Assembly: GCA_032718865.1 (NCBI GenBank)
Contig: JALUTQ010000026.1
Coordinates: 1-64,000, forward strand
DNA length: 64,000 nt
Direction of reading: 5' to 3'
From: Tilletia caries
Taxonomy: Eukaryota > Basidiomycota > Exobasidiomycetes > Tilletiales > Tilletiaceae
The notes under the pieces: model-generated
The model's database searches: none
What the model was told of the DNA's origin: nothing
The model's input: only the letters and a program-made list of their open reading frames with translations
Part shown: positions 34,437-46,247 of the stretch, one piece after another
Layout: each line of letters starts with the position of its first letter
How positions within the stretch are numbered: the stretch's first letter is position 1
Program-made: the position numbers and the translations under genes

Positions 34437-37400
34437 ATGAGGGTCATTAAGGGCAATTCCTCAAGCATCTCGAGCTGGACGTCTCTCATCCTCGTCTGGG
34501 TCTTCTTTTCTTGCAGTACCGTCGCAGCGTACAACTGCACCACGACCTACTCTGTCGTCTCAGGCGACAGCTGCGATGTCATCTGCCGCAAAAACAATGT
34601 ACCAGCCTCACAACTCCAGCAACTCAACTCTGGACTTAACTGTGCAGGCTTGCAGGTCGGTCAATCGCTCTGTCTCCGTGCCAAGGAATATGACTGCGGT
34701 ACGGCAACTTACACCGTCGCGTCGGGCGACACCTGCTACAGTATCGCCTCCGCAAAGGGCATCTCGACCACCCAGCTCACCAATGACAACCCCGGCCTGA
34801 ATTGTAACGCCATCTACGTCGGACAAGTTCTCTGTGTATCCGCCACCACGCCCGGCACCACCTCCACTGCCACTACTACTACCACAACGTCAAAGGCAGC
34901 GACAACGACGACGGCAACAGCGACTTCTTCAGCTACCGCCAGCCCTTCCTCAACTGCCGCTGTTGTTTGCAGCAACTATTCGACCGTGGTGAGTACTCGA
35001 AACAGGACGCAATAAAAGAGGATCTTCTGCTCTGGGCAGCGCTGACAGCCTTTCACTTTTGCGCCCCATCGTGGCATCATACAGCAAGCAGGCGATACGT
35101 GCGACAAAATCTGCGCCCGGTCCAAGGTCTCACTCTACAACCTGCAGCAACTAAACACAGCCTCAATCTGTTCTTCCCTGCAATCCGGTGCCGGTATCTG
35201 TGTCGACGGCTCGTCAAACAACTGTGGCGGCATCACCACTGTCGCGTCTGGCCAGGGGTGCAGCGACATCGCCACGAAGTCCAATACTACCGTTGCCAAC
35301 CTTCGGACACTGAATCCGAACATCAACGTGAACTGTACCAACATCTATGCCGGCGAAGTGCTATGTGTCAAACCTCGTCCGCCAACTCCGACCTGGTACC
35401 AAACTTGCACCAGCCAGTACTCCGTCGTGGTTGGGGACACGTGTAACAAGATTGCAGCCAAGCTCTCGCTGACGACCACACAACTACTCGGCCTGAACTC
35501 AGCACTGTCCTGTTCGGCTCTGCAGGTCGGCCAGATGCTCTGCGGATTCCGACCCTCGGTCTCCGTCTGTCCTCAGCCGGTGTTCATCAAGTCCGCCGAT
35601 ACGTGCTATGGACTGGCCTCAAATGTCTCGATGAGCCTGCCCGAATGGCAGTCGTTGAACACATTCAACAACGCGTCTGTCGCGTGTGATGCCTTGCCGA
35701 TTGGAAACATCGTTTGCCAAGCACAGGGAAACGCCTCGTTACCCGCAGTGTCTGGCACAAACCCAGGATCTGTCCCCTTGTGCTCGACCTGCGACAAGAG
35801 CAAGTCCTGCTGCTCACAATATAGTATTTGCGCCCCGCTCTGGTCCGACTTCTGCTCGCGGAACAATACGGTGAGCACCTGGAATTTTGAAACAGGCCTG
35901 TTGCGCCGCTAATGTCCTGCTTCTAAGGGATTCTAATGCTACCTCTTCCTGGCTTTTTCTCCCAGTGCCAATCCAATTGTCAAGGTGATCCTGGCGTCGT
36001 CATACCGCCTCGCCCGACCGGAGGAATTGGTTATATCAACGACACTTCCCAGTGGGGGAAGCTTCCTGAACAACCCAGCGGATGTGGTAAATGCCCCACC
36101 GGTACTTGCTGCTCTGGTGTCAGCTCTGGCTTCTGCGCTCCGTCAAACAGCTGGTACTGTCAATCTGCAAACGGTTGCACTGCAAATTGCTCCGCGACCC
36201 CGGCGCCAAACCCGTACGCTGGCATCACTCTCAGGAACTCAACCAGCATCAAGTACGTGTTTCCCGCCGGCGACTACTCCAAAAGCGGAGGAAACCCATG
36301 TGGGAACTGCTCGGCTTCAAACTCAGTCAGCGGCACGGATAGCGGAGGGCAGTACTGTTGTAACTCAAGGGTTCAATGCGCGCCGAGGAGCAACAGCACG
36401 TCCTGCTACGTTGCAGCCGGATGCTTGTTCAACTGTCTCGACAGGGTCTAGTGAGTGTTATCCCGACTCCCGTCTCGTACGTACGGCCCTCGATGACCTG
36501 TTAAAACTGATGTCCTGCGAATGTCGCTCGTGGTGCTTCTGCAGCCCTGCCGAGGACACGGATTTCTTCGGCACAGCATCTGTCGTGGTCGTGCAGCAAC
36601 CCTTCGGGAACAGTACCGAGCGGCTTCCTCGTCGCGACACCCAGCAGTTCGATAAATTCGGTCGCTCTCAGCCAGAATTGATCGACGACGTAATCCAGAG
36701 ATCCGAGCCGCCCCTCGTCGGCGAAGACCATGCACGCCTACTCTCCGGCATGCCGTTATCTTGGTTCCAAGTGCTCGACCAAGACGCTGACGGATTTGTC
36801 ACGCTCGACGAGCTCGAGAGCATTCTCTCGATGAACTGGGAATCTCCGCAGGCAGCGTACACGGCCCGCAGAGCGTTTGCTTTACCGGAACCTGTCGAGC
36901 TGCTGGAAGCGCTCGATCGGGACGGAGACGATCGAATCAGTCGAGAGGAGCTTGCCAATCTTTTGCGCGCCCGTAAGCGCACAGCTCCAGAGGTTTGCTC
37001 TGCACTACGATTAAAATCCGAGACGTGTCAGAGTCGTCACCTGCTTCAGTGCTCAGGTGAGTACAACATCTCATGAGACGCCTTCCTTGCTGTGTACTAA
37101 CCAACGCTCCTTATTGCCCTACTCTTAATCCTCCCATCTCGCAACAGGATACTTGCCTGCGGCGGAGGCAGCCTGCCGCAATGGCCACGACAATCTGATC
37201 CAAAAGTGCATCGAAAATCATCCTTGCGACGAGATCTGTTCGTGTATCCGTTCTGTCGAGCAGGCCGCACTCGGGCGGGCCGATCTGCATTCGACCGAGA
37301 CGAGTTTATCAATCAAGCGTGAGCTGCAGGTCGTTAGAGGAGGGCCTCACAGGCATGGCATCGGTCATCACAAAAGTCAGTAGTGCTTTCAATCCTCCCT

Positions 37401-39753
37401 GGGCGTGTTGCTACTGGTTCACCTTCTGATCCCAATTTACACCCCTCAGGACTGCTTCCGGCGCTGTTTGCCGCTGCGCTTGCCGCACTTCTCGAGATCG
37501 ATCTGGCTGCTCTCCTGGTCGCAGTAGGTGCTGCACTGTACCAAGTCCAGTACTTTTACAGCTTCCGGTTCACCAGTGTAACGTTCTGGGACCCGAACGG
37601 AGGCAAGCCGCCGCCCGCTTGTTCGACTTATCTCTTCTGGTCGCGCTCCTGTGGGGCCATCATGAGTGAGGGGTCGCATCGATGTGATCCACAGGGAACA
37701 CGAGTATACGGGCACTCGTGCTGGGATCACTTCCGGTACGGATCTCGTGGGTGTGGATTCCTGAACTTGGGGTGCAAGAGCCTGTGCGCCAATGTGAACG
37801 CAGATGGCTGCCCTTGCTCGTTGGTCAACAACTACGACATGCAGGCGGACGTATCGTACCCTGGCACAGTTTACTCGACCGTGGACATCAGCGCGCCCTC
37901 CGCGTGTGCGGACCTCTGCAACAAAGACACAACCTGCGTCCTGTTTGAGATTCCTCCTCTGACGGCCGATCACAAAAGCCCGCAGTGTTTGCTGAAAAGC
38001 TCGGCGGACTCTCCAGTGACACTGACTGGTGAGTTATTCCGATCGGGTGCTAAAAGTCAAGTCGAGAAAACGCTCGTCGCACTCACTATGATTCTGTATC
38101 ACGCTATTCGCTGGACGGTGCTCAGGTACGACATCTTTCGTCAAGAAATCTGCCTTAAGTTCTGGATGCAAAGGCAACATTCAATTTTCAAGTGGTAAAG
38201 CCGGTGATGACTGGTACGTTTTCACCCCCTCCTTACTGTCGTTGCCGCGTTCTTCTCGATACCTTGATCTTACCGGATACTTCAACTCTTCAGGTTCGCT
38301 GATGGATCTTCTCCAGTCCGGCGCCGAGGCGAGGCTGATCTGGACAGTCGGGAGTTTCTTGAAGAAGAAAAGCTCCGCACTGATCTCGTACCAGTGCAGT
38401 CCAGAGGATTCGGGCCTCCAGGCAAGACTACCTTTGCAAGTCCCAATGCCGTGAGTCGCTCCCCTGGACGATGTATTATGGGCGAGACGCTGATATGCGC
38501 CTCTTTCTCCTCCCTTCACCAGATTCTCGAACTGGCTGCGCTCGTGGTGTTCCTGTACTCTAGGACACAGCCCAACATGAACGGAGACCCCGTTTTCCAG
38601 ACCTTGGCAGGATCCGGAGGCGACATTTGGCCGTTCTACCGCTGGACGAATGTGGACAACACCAACAGGCCCGAGGTGACGAATACGAACACAGGAGGAT
38701 GGAATTGGGCCGAGATCACGCAACGGCTGCTGAACGCCTATCGTCGGTTCGTTATCGATGCTGGCGTGTTGCCGTCCATTCCGGCGAACCCTGCTGCAGG
38801 AAGCACGGCCGCGCGCCTGATTCCTCCTTCGCTACGCTCCATCATCGCAGCCAATGCCGGGCAGATTACCGGTTCACAAACATGGCCATACCGAGGTGTC
38901 TTTGCAGGGACACCCACAGCCTATGCGAACATCCAAATTGCCCAAGCGGCGAACGTAGGCTTCTTCCAGTCTGGAGGTGTTGGTCCGACATCCCTCGAAG
39001 GTGCATTCATTCTTGCCCTCCAGGTCGCTGGCGTCAACTTTGGGGCCGTCCGCTCGGCCTTGCAGGCCGCCCAACGTCAGGGCAATGCAGGCGGGGATTA
39101 CACCTCGTCCATGCTTTCGGGAAACATTGGTAATCAGTTCAGCATGTGCATCCCTGCGTTCTTGCGTTCGACTGGAACAGAGCGGACGATGGGCCAATAC
39201 AGTTGCAATACCGCCGACAGCCCCCGGCGGGTGCCCCAAAATGGCGTCTATTTCACCCTTGATCTGGTGAGTTACTGATTTCGAGGCTCACGCTTCGGAA
39301 CGCTGGCTTCGATTCAGCAGTGGCAAGCTCTGATGCCTGTTACTGATGTTGCTCTGTCATGAATTGCAGGACCCCGACCTTGCGTACGACCCGAATCGCA
39401 ATATCCTCATCTTTGCAGTGCATACGACCGACCCAGAGGCTCGAATCCGATTGACGAACAACAACGCGGCGATGAACAATCCGACATTCACAGGACGCTT
39501 GGCTTCCGGCTCGTTGCCGGCCAACCCGGGCTCGAGCGGTGGTGAGGTGCGCAATCTTGCGCATGCCCACGTCGGTCTCATCACACAGCAACAGCTGAGC
39601 GATTTCAACAACAACCCGAGGCCAGGACAGGACTTCCCGCGGTACCGAGAAATCGTCGGTTTCCACTTCTATCTCAACCCGGAAGAGTCGGCGACGGATC
39701 CTCGGCAGCAGTATCGGGATCAAGATGGGAGTCCAGGTGGAAGTGGGTCATGA
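34437..39753 (+). CDS. Secreted six-LysM / CBM18-like / EF-hand / PAN-like protein
   Basis: The ten exons are 34437-34988, 35085-35870, 35966-36450, 36545-37056, 37148-37375, 37450-38028, 38126-38213, 38294-38450, 38523-39266 and 39370-39753. They sum to 4515 nt (1504 aa) with all phases consistent. A signal peptide covers residues 1 to about 31. Six LysM-type modules follow in exons 1-2, a Thr-rich linker separating the second from the third (for example TYSVVSGDSC and TYTVASGDTC). Cys clusters like CBM18 come next (CDKSKSCCSQYSIC; CPTGTCCSGVSSGFC). Exon 4 has two EF-hand loops (DQDADGFVTLDEL and DRDGDDRISREEL). Exon 6 has a hydrophobic segment, a Cys-rich region and a PAN/apple-like stretch. 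The last 380 residues are unrecognised. LysM and CBM18 bind chitin. The layout recalls killer-toxin-like chitinases but no GH18 domain is present. Confidence 0.85.
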
Positions 39754-41094
39754 TCGGCGTCTATACGTGGGGGTACGGTGCCATTGATGCGACCTGCACA
39801 CCCAGCTCTTCCACTTTCTTTTGACTTCACGGCATTCGCACTTCTTTCGAACGTTCCTTTTCACCTTATTCCTATTCGCGTTCGCAGTCCCGTCATTATG
39901 TACGGGATATCTATCCCTCATCGAAGACAAGAATCCATGCATATATTATCCTTTGCCTCTACAGTCTGCACTCAGCTCCCATCGGTCATCTCACCCTCCT
40001 CCTTCTTCTCTCTCTCTATCAACGCCAAGTCCAGCAATCCACAAAGCGTCTGCGGACCCTTGGGACAGTCCCGCAAGACCTGATACCTGGTATCTGCGTG
40101 TGCACTTGGTGGTTGGTGGATTACTGGTGATAGACACCCTCACAGCAATAATGTACGTTCCGCTCACGGTCCGAAAAGGTGTATGTACGCTGCCGTCGCC
40201 CTCGCTCCGCTGGGCTTACCGGGTTTGACTTGCTTCTCTGTCCTCATTTTATTCTCCCTGCTGGACCGGAGCTTGGAAGCTGAGCCCACGATGGCCATGG
40301 GTAGATCGGCCATCATTGTCTCTGATCCAGCCTGACGGGGAGGGTGAGAAAGCAGAGCAGCTTGACAGAGGACTCGAGTTGGGATGCTTGGCTCGGGCGG
40401 CGGCCATCGGTCCGCTTGAGCGTGAATCGGTGGGCGAAGGGAGGACCAGACCGTTGTTCAAAGCCTCAGAGACGTCCGGATCGTGCAGAAGGGACTGGAG
40501 AAGGAAGGGGACATGGTTGAAGCAAAGAGAAAAGAGGGGAGAGAGAGTTAGCAGTACTGTGTGCGCTGTGTGCAAGGGAAGGAATCGAATCGAAGCAGAG
40601 ATCAGTGAGCGAGTCAGCTGGTCAAAGCAAATATAAATGAATGGATACGGTCGGAGATGAGTGGAGAGCAACTCGGGATGGGCTCATGATGAGGCGATGA
40701 GGCGATGAGGTGCGAAGGCGACGGCGAAGGTGTGGGAAGGAATTCGAACTTCGAACTTCGAAGCAAGGCGAGGAATTGAATGGAGCGAGATCACGTGACT
40801 GTGAGACAAGATGGCACTAAGTAAAGCTCGCTGCCGGAAAGGTGCCGAGGAAATGCTGCCAAATAACCAGGACAGGAGATGATTGCTAGCAGTACAGCAG
40901 CTGTCCATGAACCAGACAGACAGTGCATGAGAGCGGGGCAAGTGGTGGTTCACTCGAAGAAAACTGCAACTCTGAGTTCAACCGCTTTCCTCGTTTCTGA
41001 CAGTCACCCTTCACGCCTCACACGGCACACCTACCCGGCTAGTGGCTACCCTTCCTCACTCCATCCACCCAGCCGCAGGCCTTGTACGTTGTAC
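39754..41094. other. Intergenic, nothing recognised
   Basis: This stretch contains pyrimidine-rich sequence downstream of the LysM gene, a short GATGAGGC repeat near 40687-40710 and a CGAACTT repeat near 40746-40765. No RNA gene or coherent exon was found. Confidence 0.5.
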
Positions 41095-44000
41095 ATGCAG
41101 TCTCCCAGCAAAACGGCAGCCCGCCGCGGGCGAGAAGTAGTAGTAGCCGCACAGCTACAGCAACAGCTTTCATCAAGCTTGCCGTTTCCTCCGCAGCACC
41201 GCGAAACTTTGCCTCTTCTGCATCACTCATCTTCCTCTACTGCTGATCCTCTTCCAACTTCGTCGTCGTCTTTCCTACCTCATGAAAATCTCCCCATACC
41301 ATCAGCGCCCTTTTCTCTCTTCTCTGAACAGGACATTGCGCCATCAAAGCGACAGCGCAAACAGCGAGCCAGAGCACATCGATCTGGCTCTGCTGCTGCG
41401 CACCGCGATACCTCGTCCTCTATCACGAACGTCCGACAACCTCGAATGAAGACTTCCTTTCCTTTGGTGCTGGAGTGATAGATGACTGGGCGAACCAATC
41501 TGATTTTGGGATGAGAGACGAGGGGCCAGCGGACAATTCAAGTGATCGGGACGAGATTCAGCACTACGCAGACTCGCTGTTCATTCAGCAGTCTGTGTAC
41601 GTAGCACGTGTTGACCTTCGGACTTGGGTTGTCGAAGACTATGTCAATGGTATCTGCCAGGTGAGCTCATCTCTCATTCCCAGCACTCAGAGTTCAGAGA
41701 CTAGAGAGATGATGTCTTTGAGAACTATTTTCTGACACGCTTTTTGCTTTGTGATTTGTCTCTTGTGCGCCTAGGAAGGGAAGTTCTATCATGTGACGCT
41801 CTATGAAGGAACCAGCCCGACAGGAAGGGACGAACAACTTGCCTCATGCGATTGCTCAGCTGGCCGAAATGGGTTGCAATGCTCGCACAAGAGAGTCCTG
41901 CTCGAGCACGGCGAGCTGTTCCAAAAGGAGGTCATTCTTTCTCAGAGAAGTGAGTTATGAGTATGTTGAGCACGAAGCACCAGCTACCTGGACTCTTACA
42001 GACCTCAGATATCAGAGAGAACCCGAACGCTTATAACTTCTTCATAACGTATATCATGCAGTCAATCCCCTTGCAATTCAGATCGCGGCACACCTACGTG
42101 GTGAACTTGCTTGGTTCTCTGTTCTATCTACCAGAAGCACCATCACCGCGGCCAGTCAGGACGGCAAGCGTTGTGTCGTTGCGTTGTCTGGAAACGAGCG
42201 TTGGACTTGTTCGGCATCGCATTGTTCTTCCTTTGGTCAGCCTGCAAACGTCTGTCCACATCGTCAACGCGCCCAGCAGTTCTGGAACGACACAGGCAAT
42301 TCCATCGAGCCTGATCTTGGTGGTAATGGAATGATGTACGACAATGAAGATGGTGAGAAGTTGATTGCACCTGAACTTTGAACAGCGTTCAAACTGTGAT
42401 CATTGCTGAATGGAAAGCGTTCTTATGTTCACAGATTCAACCGATGTACCTGTGTATGAGGACCTTGAGGTCTCAATGAACGCAGTCCATCCGCAAAGCC
42501 GGCCCTGCTCACATATGCCGATCTCCCCGCCCCCATTCTGCCGTCTGCCCTCTGAGCCTATTGGGAAACCAGCCACTGAAAGGGGCATTCTTCCAACAAC
42601 GATCCCGCTTGGAGAACACGCCCGCTGCGACTGCGGTCGACGCAGCAGCGTTGAAGCGCCAGTACGACTCCGACCGTGTACGATATACTACAGTAATGGA
42701 CCGATCTCGAGACTCGTTCAAACACAGGAATGCAGCTGCCGACTCGGTCAAGAGAAGAGGAGCATCGGTCCCGACCTTTCGGAGCACGGGCTTTTCAATT
42801 GGAACAACTCCATCATCGTGGCACATGAAGTATTCAACGCCTATACCTCCCAGCTCTCCACCTCTCCTACTCCTTTTACAGCTTTCTGTCTGACCATTCA
42901 ACATGCGTATGAACAGCATGCTCCTGGTGGAAAGCTCAAGTTACTTCATCGTTCGACTTTTGTCAGGTTGTACTTTGCGTACATTTCCTTGCAGCGACTC
43001 GATATCGATTTCTCATGCCAACTCTGCGGTCCCAATCCTTCTACAGTCATAGCAGATGGAGTAGTGCTTGCATTTGGTGCTCCGTTTCGCCTCGCCGACG
43101 TTTGCCCTCCCACCTCAAAAGGAATGGACATCAACGAACGTGCACGAAGCAAATCGATCATTTCGTTTCTTTCCCCTCCTTCCGCGCGCGCAGCTGTGAA
43201 GCAGCTTGCCGGCTTCCTTCTGCAGCAGGTGGCAGACAACTCTGATCAGTACCTCGAATTGCTGCAGCAGATCAAGGCATCTGTCGAGACGGAATCGGTC
43301 CTGGTGATGCGCTTGTGGTCAGGATGCTTTCAGCAGGTGCTGCTGGACACGTTCTTGGCCAGGGCCACACTTTCGCACAACCTCACGACCGCGGTTCAGC
43401 AATTGATCGACCAGTTCGCTGCACATGAGGGTGTTCTGCAACTTTGCCGCCCCCTCTGCTGCCCACTCCTGATCGAACTCAGCACCATCGCCTTCCAAAC
43501 CGCCTCCAAGGATCGCATCACTCGTCTCTCAACCACACTGGCTCGTCACTGTCCCTTCCTGGGCAACGTCTTTGTTCTTCTGGCACATGGCATCGGCAGC
43601 ATGACGAGCTCAGCAGAGACGAACCTGAGGAGCAGCTTGCAATCATTGATGGCTTCGACAGCACAAGTCGTTGACCATCAAGTTACCTTGCTCAATCCTC
43701 GACCACCACCTCTGTCCCTGCCCAACAATGCAACGATCAGCTATACGAAGTCGGGAACTTTGTACGGTGCATCCAAATGTCGAACGAGGCCCAACTATCC
43801 GCACTTGAATGAGGGATTGGAAGGGAGAAGCGGTGAGAAGCAGGCAACGGCGGAGGGCGGAGAGACGGGGCACCAGTGCCGCAAGTTCTATGACGAATAC
43901 ACCAAGCGCCAGCGGACGGGAGGCATCATGGCGTTGTGGTGTACGCATTGTATATGCGTTGGATTTCACGTCATTCCGCACGCAGAAGGTAGGAACGATG

Positions 44001-44366
44001 TCTTCTCAGCGATATTTTTCATACTGGCCACGCCCTCCCTCTGTGATCGTATACGATTTTTGCATGCCAACTCGGACCATACTCCTTGAGACGAGAACCA
44101 GGATTCTTCAAGGACACGCTCTTTGTAGTGGACCAGATGCACGAGAAAGGTCATTCAAATTGCTCGGCAGCCAGCAGACTCTCGACATACATGCGAAACG
44201 ATCCGGCACTCCAACATCTGTACTCGTCCGCGGCGGAATGCGGAAACTCGGGTCTGGCGAGGATCAAGAAGACAGTGTCCTTCTGCAATCAGGAGCACGC
44301 GGTTGCACTCGTGCGGGTGTTTTTTTGTGCGTCTGGAACCGGCAAAAGACGCTGAGGATGAGCTAG
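41095..44366 (+). CDS. KDZ-transposase-associated CxC/SWIM protein, frame-broken
   Basis: The exons are about 41095-41660, 41775-41949, 42062-42352 and 42435-44366, with GT-AG borders and matching phases. A SWIM-type zinc motif is in exon 2 (CDC-x9-CSH). Exon 3 has a Cys-rich CSASHCSS...CPHR segment. Exon 4 has CQLCGPNPSTVIADGVVLAF, a GGIMALWCTHCICVGFHVIPHAEGRNDVFSAIF block (positions about 43920-44015) and a C-terminal REPGFFKDTLFVVDQMHEKGH / NSGLARIKKTVSF part. These match the CxC-type cysteine cluster proteins found with KDZ transposases in basidiomycetes. The frame changes at T5 44015-44019, T5 44057-44061 and T7 44320-44326, and once near 41440. The start at 41095 is a guess. Its role is unknown; proteins of this group are thought to be transposon-derived. 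Confidence 0.7.
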
Positions 44367-45835
44367 AGGCCGTTGGAGGAGGTAGAGGCGGAGGAGGTGG
44401 AGGCTAGGCGACGTTCGAGACCGGCGACGAGAGCTTCGAGTTCGTCGTTCTTCTCTTTAAGAGCTGTCTTTTTCCGCAATCAGAACCTTGTTTGCTTCCA
44501 ATGCCTGCGCTGTGTTCGCTCGTGCCGCTTCTCGGTACATATGCATTGTTGTCTTGAAATCGTTGGCAGCATGTTCCGCCATTGCGCGCAGAGTAGGTCG
44601 AGCGCCATCGCAGAGGTTCGGACTGACATAGACATGGTCTCGGGCTTCGGCCTTCGCACTTTCATTCAAAGGCCCAAATGCGATGAAGACAGCGAGACCT
44701 GACCTTGCCGATAGCTTAGCTCCCTATAGGTGGAACGACGAAGAGAAAGGATTAACGTCGTCGCGCTTCCTGAGTCACACGCAAGAAAGGGAGACGGAGG
44801 AGAGTGACAGCACGTACCTGCTCTATAAGCCTCCATGTTCCCCTTTTTCGCGACTTGCATTCGCGCCTGAGAATTGTGTTCATATTCGTAGTATTTCATG
44901 GCGTATTTGTGCGAGTTTTTCAAGTTAACTGTCATTCAATACGGGCAATTTTTGGAGTCAGTGAGGTGAGAGGTCCACAGAGCATTGCTGCGTAGGTATC
45001 ATGTTTCCGCACTCACGCCAAATATCACGATACTGAGCTTCGGTGAGGTTGGGCTCCGGACGAAGGTTCACGTTCACGCGTTGTCTTTTCTTGCCTTTCG
45101 CATTGGTAGGGATCTCAGTGGTACTCGCAGCTGAAATGGATGTCGAATCAGTCACAGAATCACTTGTAGGGGAAAAGGAGCGAGATTCAAACACGTACTC
45201 ATCGCATGTTCCGAATCCGTCTCAGTATCGCTGTCTCGTCGTGTGCGAATCTGAAGTCCGCCGCTCTCATGCTCATTCGCACGACGAGAAGCAGCGAGCA
45301 GCGTCGGATCGAGGAAGGGCGGTAAGGGAGAGGCGGGAGAAGCAGAAGCACTCTCCAAATCATGCAGACGAGCCGCTTCAGCGGCGGCCAGTAACGCGTT
45401 TGCCTCAACCATCGCTTCCGCAGCAGTGCCGTGTTGATCGTTGATGACTGCATCTGCGGCAAGGACGCGAGGGGCAGGAACGCGAGTGTCTGGCCCCTGA
45501 GCAGGCGCGGAAGAGCTGCTTGTCGTGACTGCGTCTGGTGAGCGAGCGGGTTCTGAGGAGAAAGGGATAACGGTGGAAGCCCGAGCATCAATGTACACAT
45601 ACTAGAGCAGCATGCATCTGATGAATGAGTACTAACCCATCTTTACTCGGTTTGCTATGTGCGCCGGGCTCGCAGGGGAGTAATCGGCACATCCTTGGAT
45701 CCTTTGGATCAAGGCAACCGCGGCGGCAACGAGGAGCTGGGCAGCAGTGAGCAGAGGAGGTGTCAGTACAGCGCGCGCGGCACGTTTGTATCGTTGCTTA
45801 CTCACCGCGCATGATGCTTGTCTTTGCAGATTGGT
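44363..45835 (-). CDS. Protein of unknown function, convergent with the KDZ gene
   Basis: The exons on the minus strand are 45835-45806, 45736-45647, 45601-45199, 45130-45017, 44928-44818 and 44723-44363. Phases match except for frame changes at two T5 runs (44844-44848 and 44469-44473). Correcting each by one base gives a continuous protein ending in a coiled coil (about EKNDELEALVAGLERRL) and a Ser/Thr tail. The middle holds a basic KGKKRQR motif, possibly nuclear, and a WRLIEQGAKLSARSGLAVFIAF segment. I do not recognise the family. The stop at 44363-44365 overlaps the stop of the KDZ gene on the other strand. A possible first exon (ten codons from an ATG at 52507) lies on the far side of the hAT transposon, which would then sit in intron 1. 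Confidence 0.6.
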
Positions 45836-45874
45836 CTGTTATGGATCCTGAATCAGTGCTCGGCAAAAAAAGTC

Positions 45875-46090
45875 ATATTTAAGAGTCATGTTTATGACAT
45901 GACAGAATATGATCCTATTTATTCATATGACATGACCGGGTTTTGGCCGAAAAAAATGGCGGTCATATTTATATGACATATGACTTAACATGACCGGAAT
46001 ATGACTACATATGATCAAATATGACCAGTCCAATTTCACTCATATCCGACATGACCATATATGATCATATATGACCTTTCAAATATGACC
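45875..46090. repeat. Left subterminal repeat array of the hAT element
   Basis: About 200 bp of AT-rich sequence consist of CATATGAC / TATGACC / CATGACCG units in both orientations. The same motifs occur at the other end (52170-52380). Clustered subterminal motifs in hAT elements serve as transposase-binding sites, which is the likely role here. Confidence 0.8.
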
Positions 46091-46247
46091 GGCACTAGTT
46101 TTTAGGTTTAAAGTTGGCGGAGATGGACGGCAGCCGGGCTGCGGCCTGGGTTTAAAATCCCGGAATTGCTGAAGCTGATGAGTGATGACCGCAACCCCCC
46201 TTTGAAACTGCTCATTGCCCGATCCCCAGCTCCTCCGCGCTGTCGAG

